This document shows, piece after piece, positions 1 to 10,600 of a DNA stretch of 64,000 nucleotides. The translations under genes were made by a program, and so were the position numbers. This DNA is from Siphonodentalium dalli. Its lineage: Eukaryota > Mollusca > Scaphopoda > Gadilida > Siphonodentaliidae. The DNA lies in the NCBI GenBank assembly GCA_032622095.1, contig CP136061.1, positions 21,948,991 through 22,012,990 on the forward strand, written 5' to 3'. Each line of letters begins with the position of its first letter. Positions within the stretch are counted from its first letter, which is position 1. The notes beneath the pieces were generated by a model. The model did not search any database and was not told the DNA's origin. It saw only the letters and a program-made list of their open reading frames with translations.

Positions 1-75
1 GACCAGCAGTCTGGGAGAAAATCCGGACAGACAGACAGACAGATAGACAGATCCTACTCTTTTATATATATATAG
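1..75. repeat. Partial dispersed repeat with ACAG tract
   Basis: A short (ACAG)n-like tract lies between a GAAAATCC-type block and an AT-rich TATATATATA stretch, cut by the window edge. This looks like the end of a dispersed element, but too little is present to name a family. Confidence 0.3.
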
Positions 76-700
76 ATTCGGGGAATCAGGCCAGGGGGCA
101 CATAGTGTTTGCCAAACTCCAGGCAGAGTTATCTCCCATCGCTCTGCTGAGATACCACTGCCATAAGGACATTTGGTAAGGATTTCTTATGTGTTCTTAG
201 TTCTTATGTTTTATGATTAAAATTTTCGATGTCTGGCTCAGTTCATATTGTTCTTATCAATACTGAAAGAATTACCATTATTGCAAACTTTTGGTGGTCA
301 AAATAAGACATAGGTGACTAAATATAGTTCCGACGATACGTAAAAATAGATGTATCGGTCCACAAAGTACCATCCTTGTGGCAGTGCTATATCGCAGTGA
401 TAACATAGAGGGTGCTGCATGGAGTTTGAGTGTTTGCTGGTATATAAAATACTAAAACTAGAATCAACATGTGAATGGAAATCATTTCTCTGGCAATTAT
501 TCAAATAACTTTCTTTAAATTACTTGGCTGATTAATTTAATATTGTGTATGTGGAATATTTTTCATATGGTGGGGTCAGGGTCTGCACTGCATGACGCAA
601 AATATTTTGTTGTTAACTGTTTTACCAAATGAAATATTATTTTCTAAATTTTCTAACAAGTTGCCAAATGATATCTGTGGAATATTGTTTTTTTTTAGGT
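76..700. other. AT-rich non-coding stretch, no gene recognised
   Basis: No exon of AASS or any other recognisable gene was found here. A short open stretch around 88-172 followed by GGTAAGG looks exon-like, but its translation matches no family I know and its GAGTTATCTCCC core resembles molluscan repeats. Confidence 0.4.
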
Positions 701-1028
701 TTTGATAACAGGCATTTCAAATACTGCTGTTGTTATTAGCGGGGTCGTCCTGTTCACCCGGCGGCTATTGTTTCGGGTAGGTGTTGGGGCAGGTGTGATA
801 ATCCTCAACATCACAGAGCTGCCGACTATAGTTTTTATCATAATTGTTACGATGGCTAATTTCGACGGCGATGAGCGGCCGGACGATGAGGATAATTGGG
901 GTTTTTGGAAAATTCAAAACTCGAGGAATACAGCGCGTAGAGGGCTCATTTTGGTGTCTAACGAAAGGCCGATATTCGCCCTATCCATACATATTAACCC
1001 CGCCACTGAAAAGACACCGGAAGTTGCA

Positions 1029-1496
1029 TTATGAACTCTCTTGAAATGTCTGAAGGATGTTCGGGTGTGAGCAAGATAACACCAACTGCAGTTTTCGGTT
1101 TGTCGTTCTTGGACCAATTGTGTCGTGGTGATTCCATAGCTGGCGGCCATGGCTCCCTTCCACCCAGAACTCGGTGATGTAATCCGTGAACTTGGTGACG
1201 TTTTCTTCGAGACCTGTGTTGCTTGTCGCAGGGTAATCGTCCAGCGCTTCGAACCAGGCATCACCAACCATCTCGACAGGAACCATAGGGAGGGCTAGAG
1301 CTCTTCTTATGAGGGTCTTTTGGTCGTTGCCTTCAGTGTCTTCGTATAGCTGCTGTAGGTGGCATTTCTTAACATTCTTCAGCACTGCTTGGCCGTAATG
1401 GAATAGGCATCCTTTCATTGTAGCTGACGGAAATGTAGCTGCCAGGGCGTTTTGGGCAGCTATCTCACGTTCCATCACAGAAGATCGTTCCGGCAA
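1029..1496 (-). pseudogene. MULE (Mutator-like) transposase fragment, C-terminal part of catalytic region
   Basis: The - strand encodes about 155 residues with the pattern of a Mutator-like transposase: 'EREIAAQNALAATFPSA' then 'KGCLFHYGQAVLKNVKK', the usual region around the second catalytic acidic residue and the C-x2-H-type 'GC.FH..QA' motif of MULE domains. A segment containing 'EGSHGRQLWNHHDTIGPRTTN' follows, typical of the region after the MULE core ('WNV....RTNN' in relatives). The part between this fragment and the FLYWCH fragment at 1736-2053 is missing, so the gene is broken and cannot encode a full transposase. It may be a domesticated or host MULE-FLYWCH gene remnant, but an old transposon copy is more likely. 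Confidence 0.6.
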
Positions 1497-1735
1497 CAGC
1501 TAAATTTTCTAGATTTTCTCTGGTTGCGAATATCAGAATCTTTTCAGCATGGTTAAATTATAAACATTAATAGAGTTATTACTTGCTTAGTATTCTCTAT
1601 TCTTTAATAATAATTATAATATATATAATATAACATTACACCAGTTTTACTTTAGTTATTACTTGCTTAGTTTTCTTTCTGAATACTAATATAAAGAGCG
1701 TTGCCAGATTAATGAGAATGCGAAATTAAATTTAC

Positions 1736-2053
1736 TCAGTACATACTTCCTATTTCTTCCTGGTATAGCGTTGTTACTGGCTTGTTACTTGTCTTAACAA
1801 GCTTTTTGAGGTCTGCAATCCAGGAATCTGCTGCTACTTGGTTGAAATCAAGTTCGTGGTTATGGTTGCCGCTGTTGGATATCACCATATCGTTCTCAGT
1901 GTTGGTGGTTGCACGGCAGTCTTTCTTGCAACATCGCCAATGAATTCGATCATTTCTCCTTGATTTAACGGAGAATTTGTAGTCATCATATACCAGATAC
2001 TTTCCACCTCTAGTATTTGGAATATAATTTACGTTCACTTGTGTGCTTGCCAT
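1736..2053 (-). pseudogene. FLYWCH zinc-finger N-terminal fragment of a MULE-type element
   Basis: The - strand reads a 105-residue ORF starting with Met. Residues 12-65 fit a FLYWCH zinc finger: 'GGKYLVYDDYKFSV', then 'IHWRCCKKDCRA' with the paired cysteines, and 'GNHNHELD' with the closing H-x-H. FLYWCH domains sit at the N-terminus of many animal MULE transposases, and the MULE core fragment follows on the same strand at 1029-1496. The reading frame stops right after 'LYQEEIGSMY', so about 80-100 residues of linker and the first catalytic region are absent. I judge the pair to be one decayed element. Confidence 0.65.
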
Positions 2054-2328
2054 CGTGTTTATGTCAGACCAGGGAATCTAACAGTATATATATTCAGTAG
2101 TGAACTCTACTTAAAACACTGATAATAATTCATAATACATCTTTACAAACAAATAATAAAACGTGTAAAATAAATAAACTGAATGTGGCTCACGCTATTA
2201 AACGTTATTCACCAACAACAGTTATGGACTGTGACAACACTGGACCGCAGGTGTTTTGATATGGACTATAATCTCCGCCGGCCAAGTCGTTAATCTCTGC
2301 CTGCCGGGTAGACAGGATATACCCGTTA
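2054..2328. other. AT-rich non-coding stretch
   Basis: Low-complexity, A/T-rich sequence following the start codon side of the FLYWCH fragment. I see no gene, splice-consistent exon or terminal repeat here. Confidence 0.4.
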
Positions 2329-2625
2329 TTAGCTGAACTTTACTTTGTAAAGTTTGAGCTATTGCCATGGCTTGGTATCCGCCGTACATGTCTGCGTGTG
2401 TGCATGTGTGAGGCGTCAACAATACAGGCTACAGGTCGTACCTTTGGTCGGATCATTATAAAATTTAGATGTAGATGGGAACGAGTCATTTTGGGGTCAT
2501 TCGGAAAAAAAACATGGCCACCAGTGGCCATCTTGGATTTCAAAATTCAATCCATTAGCATGGGCTACAGGTCATACTGTTCGTCTATTACATTTACCTT
2601 TGCATGTATCAATTTTAAGCTTGTC
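2329..2625 (+). repeat. Single copy of the 160-bp 'AGCTCAACTTTAC' repeat element
   Basis: It starts with the same head (GCT.AACTTTACTTTGTAAAG, TTTGAGCTATTGCCATGG) as the array at 27256-29850 and carries one and a half core units with the recognisable words GGCTACAGGTCGTACC, GGGAACGAGTCATTTTGGGG and CATGGCC. It is a short, presumably truncated member of the family expanded inside the hAT-like element downstream. Confidence 0.7.
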
Positions 2626-2726
2626 TATTGAGAAAACTTGCTTTATACTAAAGTATACAAAAATAATTGTTCAAGTTACCGGTATTAAATATTGAAAAAT
2701 GTCTATCTTCCACATGATATTGATTT

Positions 2727-2875
2727 TTGTGTGAGAATTTATATGTTTCCGCCACACGATGACCACACACTTCTATTCGGCCTGCACTATTATTACATTT
2801 TTCTGTGAGAATTGATATGTTTCCACCACACGATGACCACTCTATTCCGGCCTGCACTATTATTACATTTTTCAG
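2727..2875. repeat. Two-copy direct tandem repeat, ~84 bp
   Basis: Two adjacent copies share GTGAGAATT.ATATGTTTCC, CACACGATGACCAC and GGCCTGCACTATTATTACAT. No gene lies in it. Confidence 0.6.
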
Positions 2876-3098
2876 AAATTTCCGCTCTGCACTGCTCTGC
2901 ACTTCTATTTGACACACAAGAGTACACGAAAAAAGAGATTGACTTTGTTCTTATTTTCATTATTAATAATTTTCCAATAATGCAACAGAACGCGGTACGC
3001 CCAATTAATTACATCCCTTAAATTAGGATGGGGACAGCTATTCATTGGAGATATATTGAAAATATTCCTAATTACATTTTATACCAATGTACTAAAAG

Positions 3099-3351
3099 CA
3101 AGCCTTGAAATAGGGTGTCTGTCATTTGCAGAATGAGGTCCCCAGAGGGTGAATATAGTGATGCTACCCCGCATAGCGGGCTAGCATCACCAAATTCACC
3201 TCTGGGGACCTCATTCTGCTTACACCTCAGCAGAATGAGGTCCCCAGAGGGTGAATTTGGTGATGCTAGCCCGCTATGCGGGGTAGCATCACTAAATTCA
3301 CCCTCTGGGGACCTCATTCTGCAAATGACAGACACCCTATTTCAAGACTTG
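3099..3351. mobile_element. Palindromic MITE, family A (double hairpin), 8-bp TSD
   Basis: The element runs CAAGCCTTGAAATAGGGTGT... to its inverse ...ACACCCTATTTCAAGACTTG and is a palindrome of palindromes: each half contains its own hairpin around TGATGCTA.CCCGC, and the halves are inverse copies of each other. It is flanked by a perfect 8-bp direct repeat, ACTAAAAG (3091-3098 and 3352-3359), which fits hAT-type insertion. The same amino-acid string can be read on both strands, which is a by-product of the palindrome and not a gene. Confidence 0.85.
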
Positions 3352-3362
3352 ACTAAAAGTAC

Positions 3363-5570
3363 CCTGTTGTCCCCACAACTGATAGTGTGGTCGTTGAAGC
3401 AGAATTTGGGGATCAACCCGGAATGAATTGGATACAAGCTGATGTTGGTGTCAATCGACACGGAAAAGCCTCAGGAACAACATATCCAAAATCCGCAAAA
3501 ATCCGCTGTGGGGAAACTTTGTTATCCAAGATGGCGTCCAACATGGTTGTCTATACTACATCAGTTCTCGAAACAAGTCATTATACGATATATTGTGGCA
3601 TCGGAATTACGCCGTTATACCAGTTTGTGTTAAATTATAGCACAGGAGCGAATAGAGTGACACGCACAGAAAATTATACAATCGTGGCCATGAAATGGCT
3701 GTCAAAGTGGCCACAACTGCAAGCAATACAACAAAGAAAGCAACATATTGGATAACCACATATGAGTGAAAATATGTATTGATAATATACAAGTCGGTTG
3801 TTGAATATCTTTAAAGGTACATACATCATTAAACAGATCCATCTGAAGGATTTATTGGCCACTGCACCGCAAGTCAAACCCCAATGATTTGCGTCTTTAA
3901 AGTTTGGGTGTTCTGCTTATCCAACATCCAATTGTCGGGCCAAAAATAATAATATCGGACATGCAACACACGAACTAATGTTTCGCCTCACAGTTCATGG
4001 TAGTTTCATTCGGAATGAGGATTAATTTTTGAATGTAACGCCGAAATTTAAGTGCACACTCTAGCGGTCTAATTAAATGTTAGTTATATTTCCGGAATTG
4101 TCAACACTCCCGGTGATATTAAACAATACATATTTGTAGCAATGCTTATTATACTGTAAAGAAACACTTATATCTTCAATAGATTAGCACCACGTCTCAC
4201 CAGATCAAAGAGACGGTACAACACACATTGTATGTAAGACTAATTTTCATGCTGCTAACAAACCGTGTTCTTAGTAGACAATTTTGTTCAAATTACTTCA
4301 ATCACAACTTTACAACTGGAATATGCAGCTACGCAATGCACACTATTAGTTTTCAGTATATTTTTGTTTGAAAATATCTTACCATTACCACCCACATAAT
4401 CATGCTAAATATCGAGTGATCACCGTTTAAGATGTTATTTCAACGTTAAACATTCACGCAATAGTATTAATTGTGGTTCTGTGTGTAGCAGCTATGTGTA
4501 ACATTAGGGAGAAGGAGTAAACGTGGTGATGCGGTTGAAGAAAATGTAGTAAGTTTCGCGTAGATGTGGCCTTGGTGAATTCAACCAAATATAATTTCCA
4601 GGTATAAACACAGTCTTTGTCACAGAGTATGTAGGCAATTTTGGTCAAGTTTAGAATTTATTGACGATAGTCTATGGTACTCCTTCGTGTTTTAATATAT
4701 TTAGTTCATGGTATACCACCATGCATTCTTGTGATAAAAGCGAAATATTCGTGTTTTATCACTTGATCTGAGGCAACTATGACCAATATTTTGAGACACG
4801 ACAATGGAATATACGCATTTTACCCAGTACTATATGAATATCTTTCATACCGTTTTATATCAGTTAATTTTTAAAGGTTTCATGCTGTAGATATCAAAAT
4901 AAATGATGATCGGTCACATTCGTGAGACTGCTCGGAGTACACATTTTTCTGCTTCTAGAAAAAGGTCTCATAGTCAATACATCTCTACTAAATCCCATTT
5001 AGCTGTTTAATTACACATACATCACACGATTCAAGATAACCAGTACAGAAAAAACTGCGTTATGTTTCCGTTTCTGGGCGTACAAGAGTCAAGATTTAAC
5101 CGTTTCATAAGACCCTGGTTTCGCTTGCTCTCTCGTGAGATACATCAGAGATATTTCGTACATCTCTAATCAAAGGTTTCTCTTATACTCTGCAATCTTT
5201 CTTCCTCGCATAATTCGTGAGTTTGTTCACTCGTATAGGACTAGCTCATTCGATTTTGTCCATTTTGGTGGCCATTTTGGGAAATACATTCTACAGATAT
5301 GGTTTACGACAAAGCATTCTTTGTATATATTTCAATTTATTACGAATTTGGCATTAATTGGAGCGCCTACCGCAGAAATTCAGTATTTTGCGATAACAAC
5401 AGACATTATGGACGCCATCTTGGATCCTGAATTTTCCCATGAGCGGATTTTGGATATGTTGTTCCTGGTGTTTTTCCGCGTCGAATAACACAAAAATCAG
5501 CTTGTATCCAATTTATTCCGGGTTCAACTCTCCAACGACCACACTATGAATAGGAAACCCTGTAGCAGAA
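3363..5570. mobile_element. Long-arm foldback element, ~2.2 kb
   Basis: Sequence at about 3363-3560 (CACAACTGATAGTGTGGTCG, AATTGGATACAAGCTGAT, AAGATGGCGTCCA) recurs inverted at about 5405-5560 (GGACGCCATCTTGGATC, ATCAGCTTGTATCCAATT, CGACCACACTATGA). Arms of roughly 200 bp are clear, and weaker inverse similarity continues inward. The 1.8-kb middle has no recognisable coding sequence. It is presumably a non-autonomous DNA element; target duplications were not identified. Confidence 0.6.
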
Positions 5571-5699
5571 GTCTGATGTGCTTAATCATGGTGCAAATGG
5601 TCTCGTGGAGTTGACTCGTGGTCAGATTTCAGGGATATTGTATGATAATGTGCGGATCATGATTCATGAGTCAAGTAGGAATCTCTGTAGAAATTAGTA

Positions 5700-5870
5700 A
5701 TATTAAACTTAGTCACGTGCGGTCACATGTGATCACATGTGGTCATGTGCGGTTATGACCTACACATGACATCACTAGATTCCATGTTGGATTAGTGATA
5801 GTATGACCAGCATGTGATATCATGTGATGTCAGGTGATGTTATGTGATGTTATATGATTGGTCAAAATCA
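5700..5870. repeat. Degenerate TCACATGTGA / GTGATGTTATGTGAT repeats
   Basis: Short related words (GTCACATGTGATCACATG, ATCATGTGATGTCAGGTGAT) repeat in direct and inverse orientation. This is a simple degenerate repeat of unknown role. Confidence 0.5.
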
Positions 5871-6148
5871 TGAGGGCATTTTTCTCCTGCATAAAAGCAT
5901 TGGTAAAATGACCATTGGTGTGTTCAGTTCAGCTCGCCTTACCTTACTTACAAGAGGTTTCATACTGTGGTCTGAAATACACAGAGAGAGCTATTCAGTC
6001 ATCCTTAAATAAACATATTGAAAACTCAAAAGACTTATATCTCCTAAGATTGACTACACGGCCACAAAAGACATCAATTGGGTATTCACAACCCAGGTTG
6101 GAGTTCTGTTATAATAATGAGATTTTGCATGTCAAAACCATTGTTATA

Positions 6149-6433
6149 CGGTAATGCCCTAAATAATTGACTCCTTAACCACAACATAATGATGGGTTAT
6201 TTTTAAGGATTTAGTCGGAAATATGGCTTATTGCCATTCATCGGAAAGCTCTCAGTGAGAGCTTTCCGATGAATGGCAACAAGCCATATTTCCGACTAAA
6301 TCCTGAAAAGTTACCCATAATTCTCACTGAGAGCTTTCCGATGAATGGCAACAAGCCATATTTCCGACTACATCCTGAAAAATTACCCATAATTCTGCTG
6401 TGGTTAAGGAGTCAATTACTTTGGGCATTACTG
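6149..6433. mobile_element. Palindromic MITE, family B, with an extra inner arm; TA-flanked
   Basis: Ends C.GTAATGCCCTAAATAAT and its inverse GGGCATTACTG, with TA on both sides, as for Tc1/mariner-type insertion. The arm word GATTTAGTCGGAAATATGGC and its inverse make a near-perfect hairpin. This copy carries a second GAGAGCTTTCCGATGAATGG arm, so it is longer (285 bp) than the usual ~213 bp. Confidence 0.8.
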
Positions 6434-6793
6434 TATAACATTACTTTTGTTACAGTGGAATTACCAATAACAGTCCAATTATTCCAATAAGATACCAAAG
6501 TTTAATAAAACAATTTACAGTAAATTTTCATCAATAATGACACCAAGAACAAAGTTCATCTATTTCTCCATTCTTATTGGTGGTGATGTTGTTACAGGCT
6601 TATATGTTTGCACATTTACCCGCTTATTGTCTCCTCTGTAGAGCATAGAGAAGATTGATTTAATATGTATCATGACTTTTGGCATTAACTGCTTGGATCT
6701 CTTTATTTTCTTGAACTTTGTTTTGTTCTTTTTAATACATGTATTGCCAAAACACCAAAGTGCGGAATTTTGTGAGCTTCCTGTGCAATAATA

Positions 6794-7006
6794 CAGTAAT
6801 GCCCTAAATAATCGACTCCTTGACCACAGCAGAATTATGGGTAATTTTTCAGGATTTAGTCGGAAACATGGCTTGTTGCCATTCATCGGAAAGCTCTCAC
6901 TGAGAGCTATCCAATGAATGGCAACAAGCCATATTTCCGACTAAATCATGAAATATTACCCATAATTCTGCTGTAGTTAAGGAGTCGATTATTTAGGGCA
7001 TTACTG
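6794..7006. mobile_element. Palindromic MITE, family B
   Basis: Full hairpin of 213 bp between CAGTAATGCCC and GGGCATTACTG; the left flank is TA and the right flank is altered (AA). About 100 bp following this copy (CATTACCTTTGTTACAGTGG..., to ~7105) repeats the sequence that follows the first copy (6440-6535), so the MITE and its flank were duplicated together. Confidence 0.8.
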
Positions 7007-7110
7007 AAAATAGCATTACCTTTGTTACAGTGGAATTACTGATAACAGTTCAATTATTCCAATAAGATACTAAAGTTTAACAAAAAATTGACAGTAAATT
7101 TTCTGCATGA

Positions 7111-7220
7111 TCAGTGAGAGCTTTCTGATGAATGGCAACAAGCCATATTTCCGACTAAATCCTGAAAAAATACCCATAATTCTGCTGTGGTTAAGGAGTC
7201 GATTATTTAGGGCATTACTG
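7111..7220. mobile_element. Half copy of MITE family B
   Basis: Only one arm is present, from the loop word TCAGTGAGAGCTTTC to GGGCATTACTG, abutting TA and then the family A element at 7227. It is truncated at the loop, probably by the local duplication. Confidence 0.75.
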
Positions 7221-7226
7221 TACATG

Positions 7227-7577
7227 CAAGCCTTGAAATATTGTGCCGGTCATTTGCAGAATGAGGTCCCCAGAGGGTGAATTTAGTGACACTACCCCGT
7301 ACAGTTAGCATCACTAAATTCACCCTCTGGGGACCTCATTCCGCTTAGGCCTCATCTTCAGGGAAGTATCTATAGTCTCAAATTAACATTGTTTTAACAT
7401 TAGTTACTTTCTCCCTTCTGTTCAGTTTCTATATCCCTTCAATCTGATCCTAGGTCTTCCATAGCAGTTGAGGCCTAAGCAGAATGAGGTCCCCAGAGGG
7501 ATAGCTACCATAGCGTCATTAAATTCACCCTCTGGGGACCTCATTATGCAAATGACAGACACACTATTTCAAGCATT
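7227..7577. mobile_element. MITE family A, long form with unique centre
   Basis: The left arm (from CAAGCCTTGAAATA) and right arm (ending ACTATTTCAAGCATT) each hold the GAATGAGGTCCCCAGAGGG word and its inverse. Between them lies a ~135-bp non-palindromic centre bounded by GCTTAGGCCTCA and TGAGGCCTAAGC. The same centre is seen, split, at 26187-30190 and, inverted, at 52560-52780. It shows the long form from which the short ~110-150-bp hairpins are probably derived. Target duplication is not clear. Confidence 0.75.
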
Positions 7578-7610
7578 AAATACATGTTGTAACTTACTAA
7601 CATCAGATAA

Positions 7611-10600
7611 GTATTATAGATGGTCTTATCTCTTCCTATAACAAGTTTTATATAGTTTCCTGGGTATAAAGATGGTCTATCTCTTCCTATAACAAGTTTT
7701 ATATAGTTTCCTGGGTATAAAGATGGTCTTATCTATTCCTATAACAAGTTTTATATAGTTTCCTGGGTATACAGATGGTCTTATCTATTCCTATAACAAG
7801 TTTTATATAGTTTCCTGGGTATAAAGATGGTCTTATCTATTCCTATAACAAGTTTTATATAGTTTCCTGGGTATAAAGATGGTCTTATCTATTCCTATAA
7901 CAAGTTTTATATAGTTTCCTGGGTATAAAGATGGTCTATCTCTTCCTATAACAAGTTTTATATAGTTTCCTGGGTATAAAGATGGTCTATCTCTTCCTAT
8001 AACAAGTTTTATATAGTTTCCTGGGTATAAAGATGGTCTTATCTATTCCTATAACAAGTTTTATATAGTTTCCTGGGTATAAAGATGGTCTATCTCTTCC
8101 TATACCATGTTTTATATAGTTTCCTGGGTATAAAGATGGTCTATCTCTTCCTATACCATGTTTTATATAGTTTCCTGGGTATAAAGATGGTCTATCTCTT
8201 CCTATAACAAGTTTTATATAGTTTCCTGGGTATAAAGATGGTCTTATCTATTCCTATAACAAGTTTTATATAGTTTCCTGGGTATAAAGATGGTCTATCT
8301 CTTCCTATAACAAGTTTTATATAGTTTCCTGGGTATAAAGATGGTCTATCTCTTCCTATACCATGTTTTATATAGTTTCCTGGGTATAAAGATGGTCTAT
8401 CTCTTCCTATACCATGTTTTATATAGTTTCCTGGGTATAAAGATGGTCTATCTCTTCCTATACCATGTTTTTTATAGTTTCCTGGGTATAAAGATGGTCT
8501 ATCTCTTCCTATAACAAGTTTTATATAGTTTCCTGGGTATAAAGATGGTCTTATCTATTCCTATAACAAGTTTTATATAGTTTCCTGGGTATAAAGATGG
8601 TCTATCTCTTCCTATACCATGTTTTATATAGTTTCCTGGGTATAAAGATGGTCTATCTCTTCCTATACCATGTTTTATATAGTTTCCTGGGTATAAAGAT
8701 GGTCTATCTCTTCCTATAACAAGTTTTATATAGTTTCCTGGGTATAAAGATGGTCTTATCTATTCCTATAACAAGTTTTATATAGTTTCCTGGGTATAAA
8801 GATGGTCTTATCTATTCCTATAACAAGTTTTATATAGTTTCCTGGGTATAAAGATGGTCTATCTCTTCCTATAACAAGTTTTATATAGTTTCCTGGGTAT
8901 AAAGATGGTCTATCTCTTCCTATAACAAGTTTTATATAGTTTCCTGGGTATAAAGATGGTCTTATCTATTCCTATAACAAGTTTTATATAGTTTCCTGGG
9001 TATAAAGATGGTCTATCTCTTCCTATACCATGTTTTATATAGTTTCCTGGGTATAAAGATGGTCTATCTCTTCCTATACCATGTTTTATATAGTTTCCTG
9101 GGTATAAAGATGGTCTATCTCTTCCTATAACAAGTTTTATATAGTTTCCTGGGTATAAAGATGGTCTTATCTATTCCTATAACAAGTTTTATATAGTTTC
9201 CTGGGTATAAAGATGGTCTATCTCTTCCTATAACAAGTTTTATATAGTTTCCTGGGTATAAAGATGGTCTATCTCTTCCTATACCATGTTTTATATAGTT
9301 TCCTGGGTATAAAGATGGTCTATCTCTTCCTATACCATGTTTTATATAGTTTCCTGGGTATAAAGATGGTCTATCTCTTCCTATACCATGTTTTTTATAG
9401 TTTCCTGGGTATAAAGATGGTCTATCTCTTCCTATAACAAGTTTTATATAGTTTCCTGGGTATAAAGATGGTCTTATCTATTCCTATAACAAGTTTTATA
9501 TAGTTTCCTGGGTATAAAGATGGTCTATCTCTTCCTATACCATGTTTTATATAGTTTCCTGGGTATAAAGATGGTCTATCTCTTCCTATACCATGTTTTA
9601 TATAGTTTCCTGGGTATAAAGATGGTCTATCTCTTCCTATAACAAGTTTTATATAGTTTCCTGGGTATAAAGATGGTCTTATCTATTCCTATAACAAGTT
9701 TTATATAGTTTCCTGGGTATAAAGATGGTCTATCTCTTCCTATAACAAGTTTTATATAGTTTCCTGGGTATAAAGATGGTCTTATCTATTCCTATAACAA
9801 GTTTTATATAGTTTCCTGGTTATAAAGATGGTCTATCTCTTACTATACCATGTGTTATATAGTTTCCTGGGTATAAAGATGGTCTATCTCTTCCTATACC
9901 ATGTTTTTTATAGTTTCCTGGGTATAAAGATGGTCTATCTCTTCCTATAACAAGTTTTATATAGTTTCCTGGGTATAAAGATGGTCTTATCTATTCCTAT
10001 AACAAGTTTTATATAGTTTCCTGGGTATAAAGATGGTCTATCTCTTCCTATAACAAGTTTTATATAGTTTCCTGGGTATAAAGATGGTCTATCTCTTCCT
10101 ATACCATGTTTTATATAGTTTCCTGGGTATAAAGATGGTCTATCTCTTCCTATACCATGTTTTATATAGTTTCCTGGGTATAAAGATGGTCTATCTCTTC
10201 CTATACCATGTTTTTTATAGTTTCCTGGGTATAAAGATGGTCTATCTCTTCCTATAACAAGTTTTATATAGTTTCCTGGGTATAAAGATGGTCTTATCTA
10301 TTCCTATAACAAGTTTTATATAGTTTCCTGGGTATAAAGATGGTCTATCTCTTCCTATACCATGTTTTATATAGTTTCCTGGGTATAAAGATGGTCTATC
10401 TCTTCCTATACCATGTTTTATATAGTTTCCTGGGTATAAAGATGGTCTATCTCTTCCTATAACAAGTTTTATATAGTTTCCTGGGTATAAAGATGGTCTT
10501 ATCTATTCCTATAACAAGTTTTATATAGTTTCCTGGGTATAAAGATGGTCTATCTCTTCCTATAACAAGTTTTATATAGTTTCCTGGGTATAAAGATGGT

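Noticed and set aside
88-174. Possible first AASS exon ending at GGTAAGG
   Set aside because: The open stretch ARGHIVFAKLQAELSPIALL does not match the conserved AASS N-terminus (expected RRED...ERRAPL) and its words look like dispersed repeat.
3072-3426. Matching open frames on both strands encoding the same peptide
   Set aside because: A perfect palindrome reads the same on both strands; this is the family A MITE.
5880-6125. Possible solo LTR (TATA-like CATAAAAG, then AATAAAC)
   Set aside because: No TG...CA ends, target duplication or internal retroviral-type sequence could be shown, and it merges into a family B MITE.
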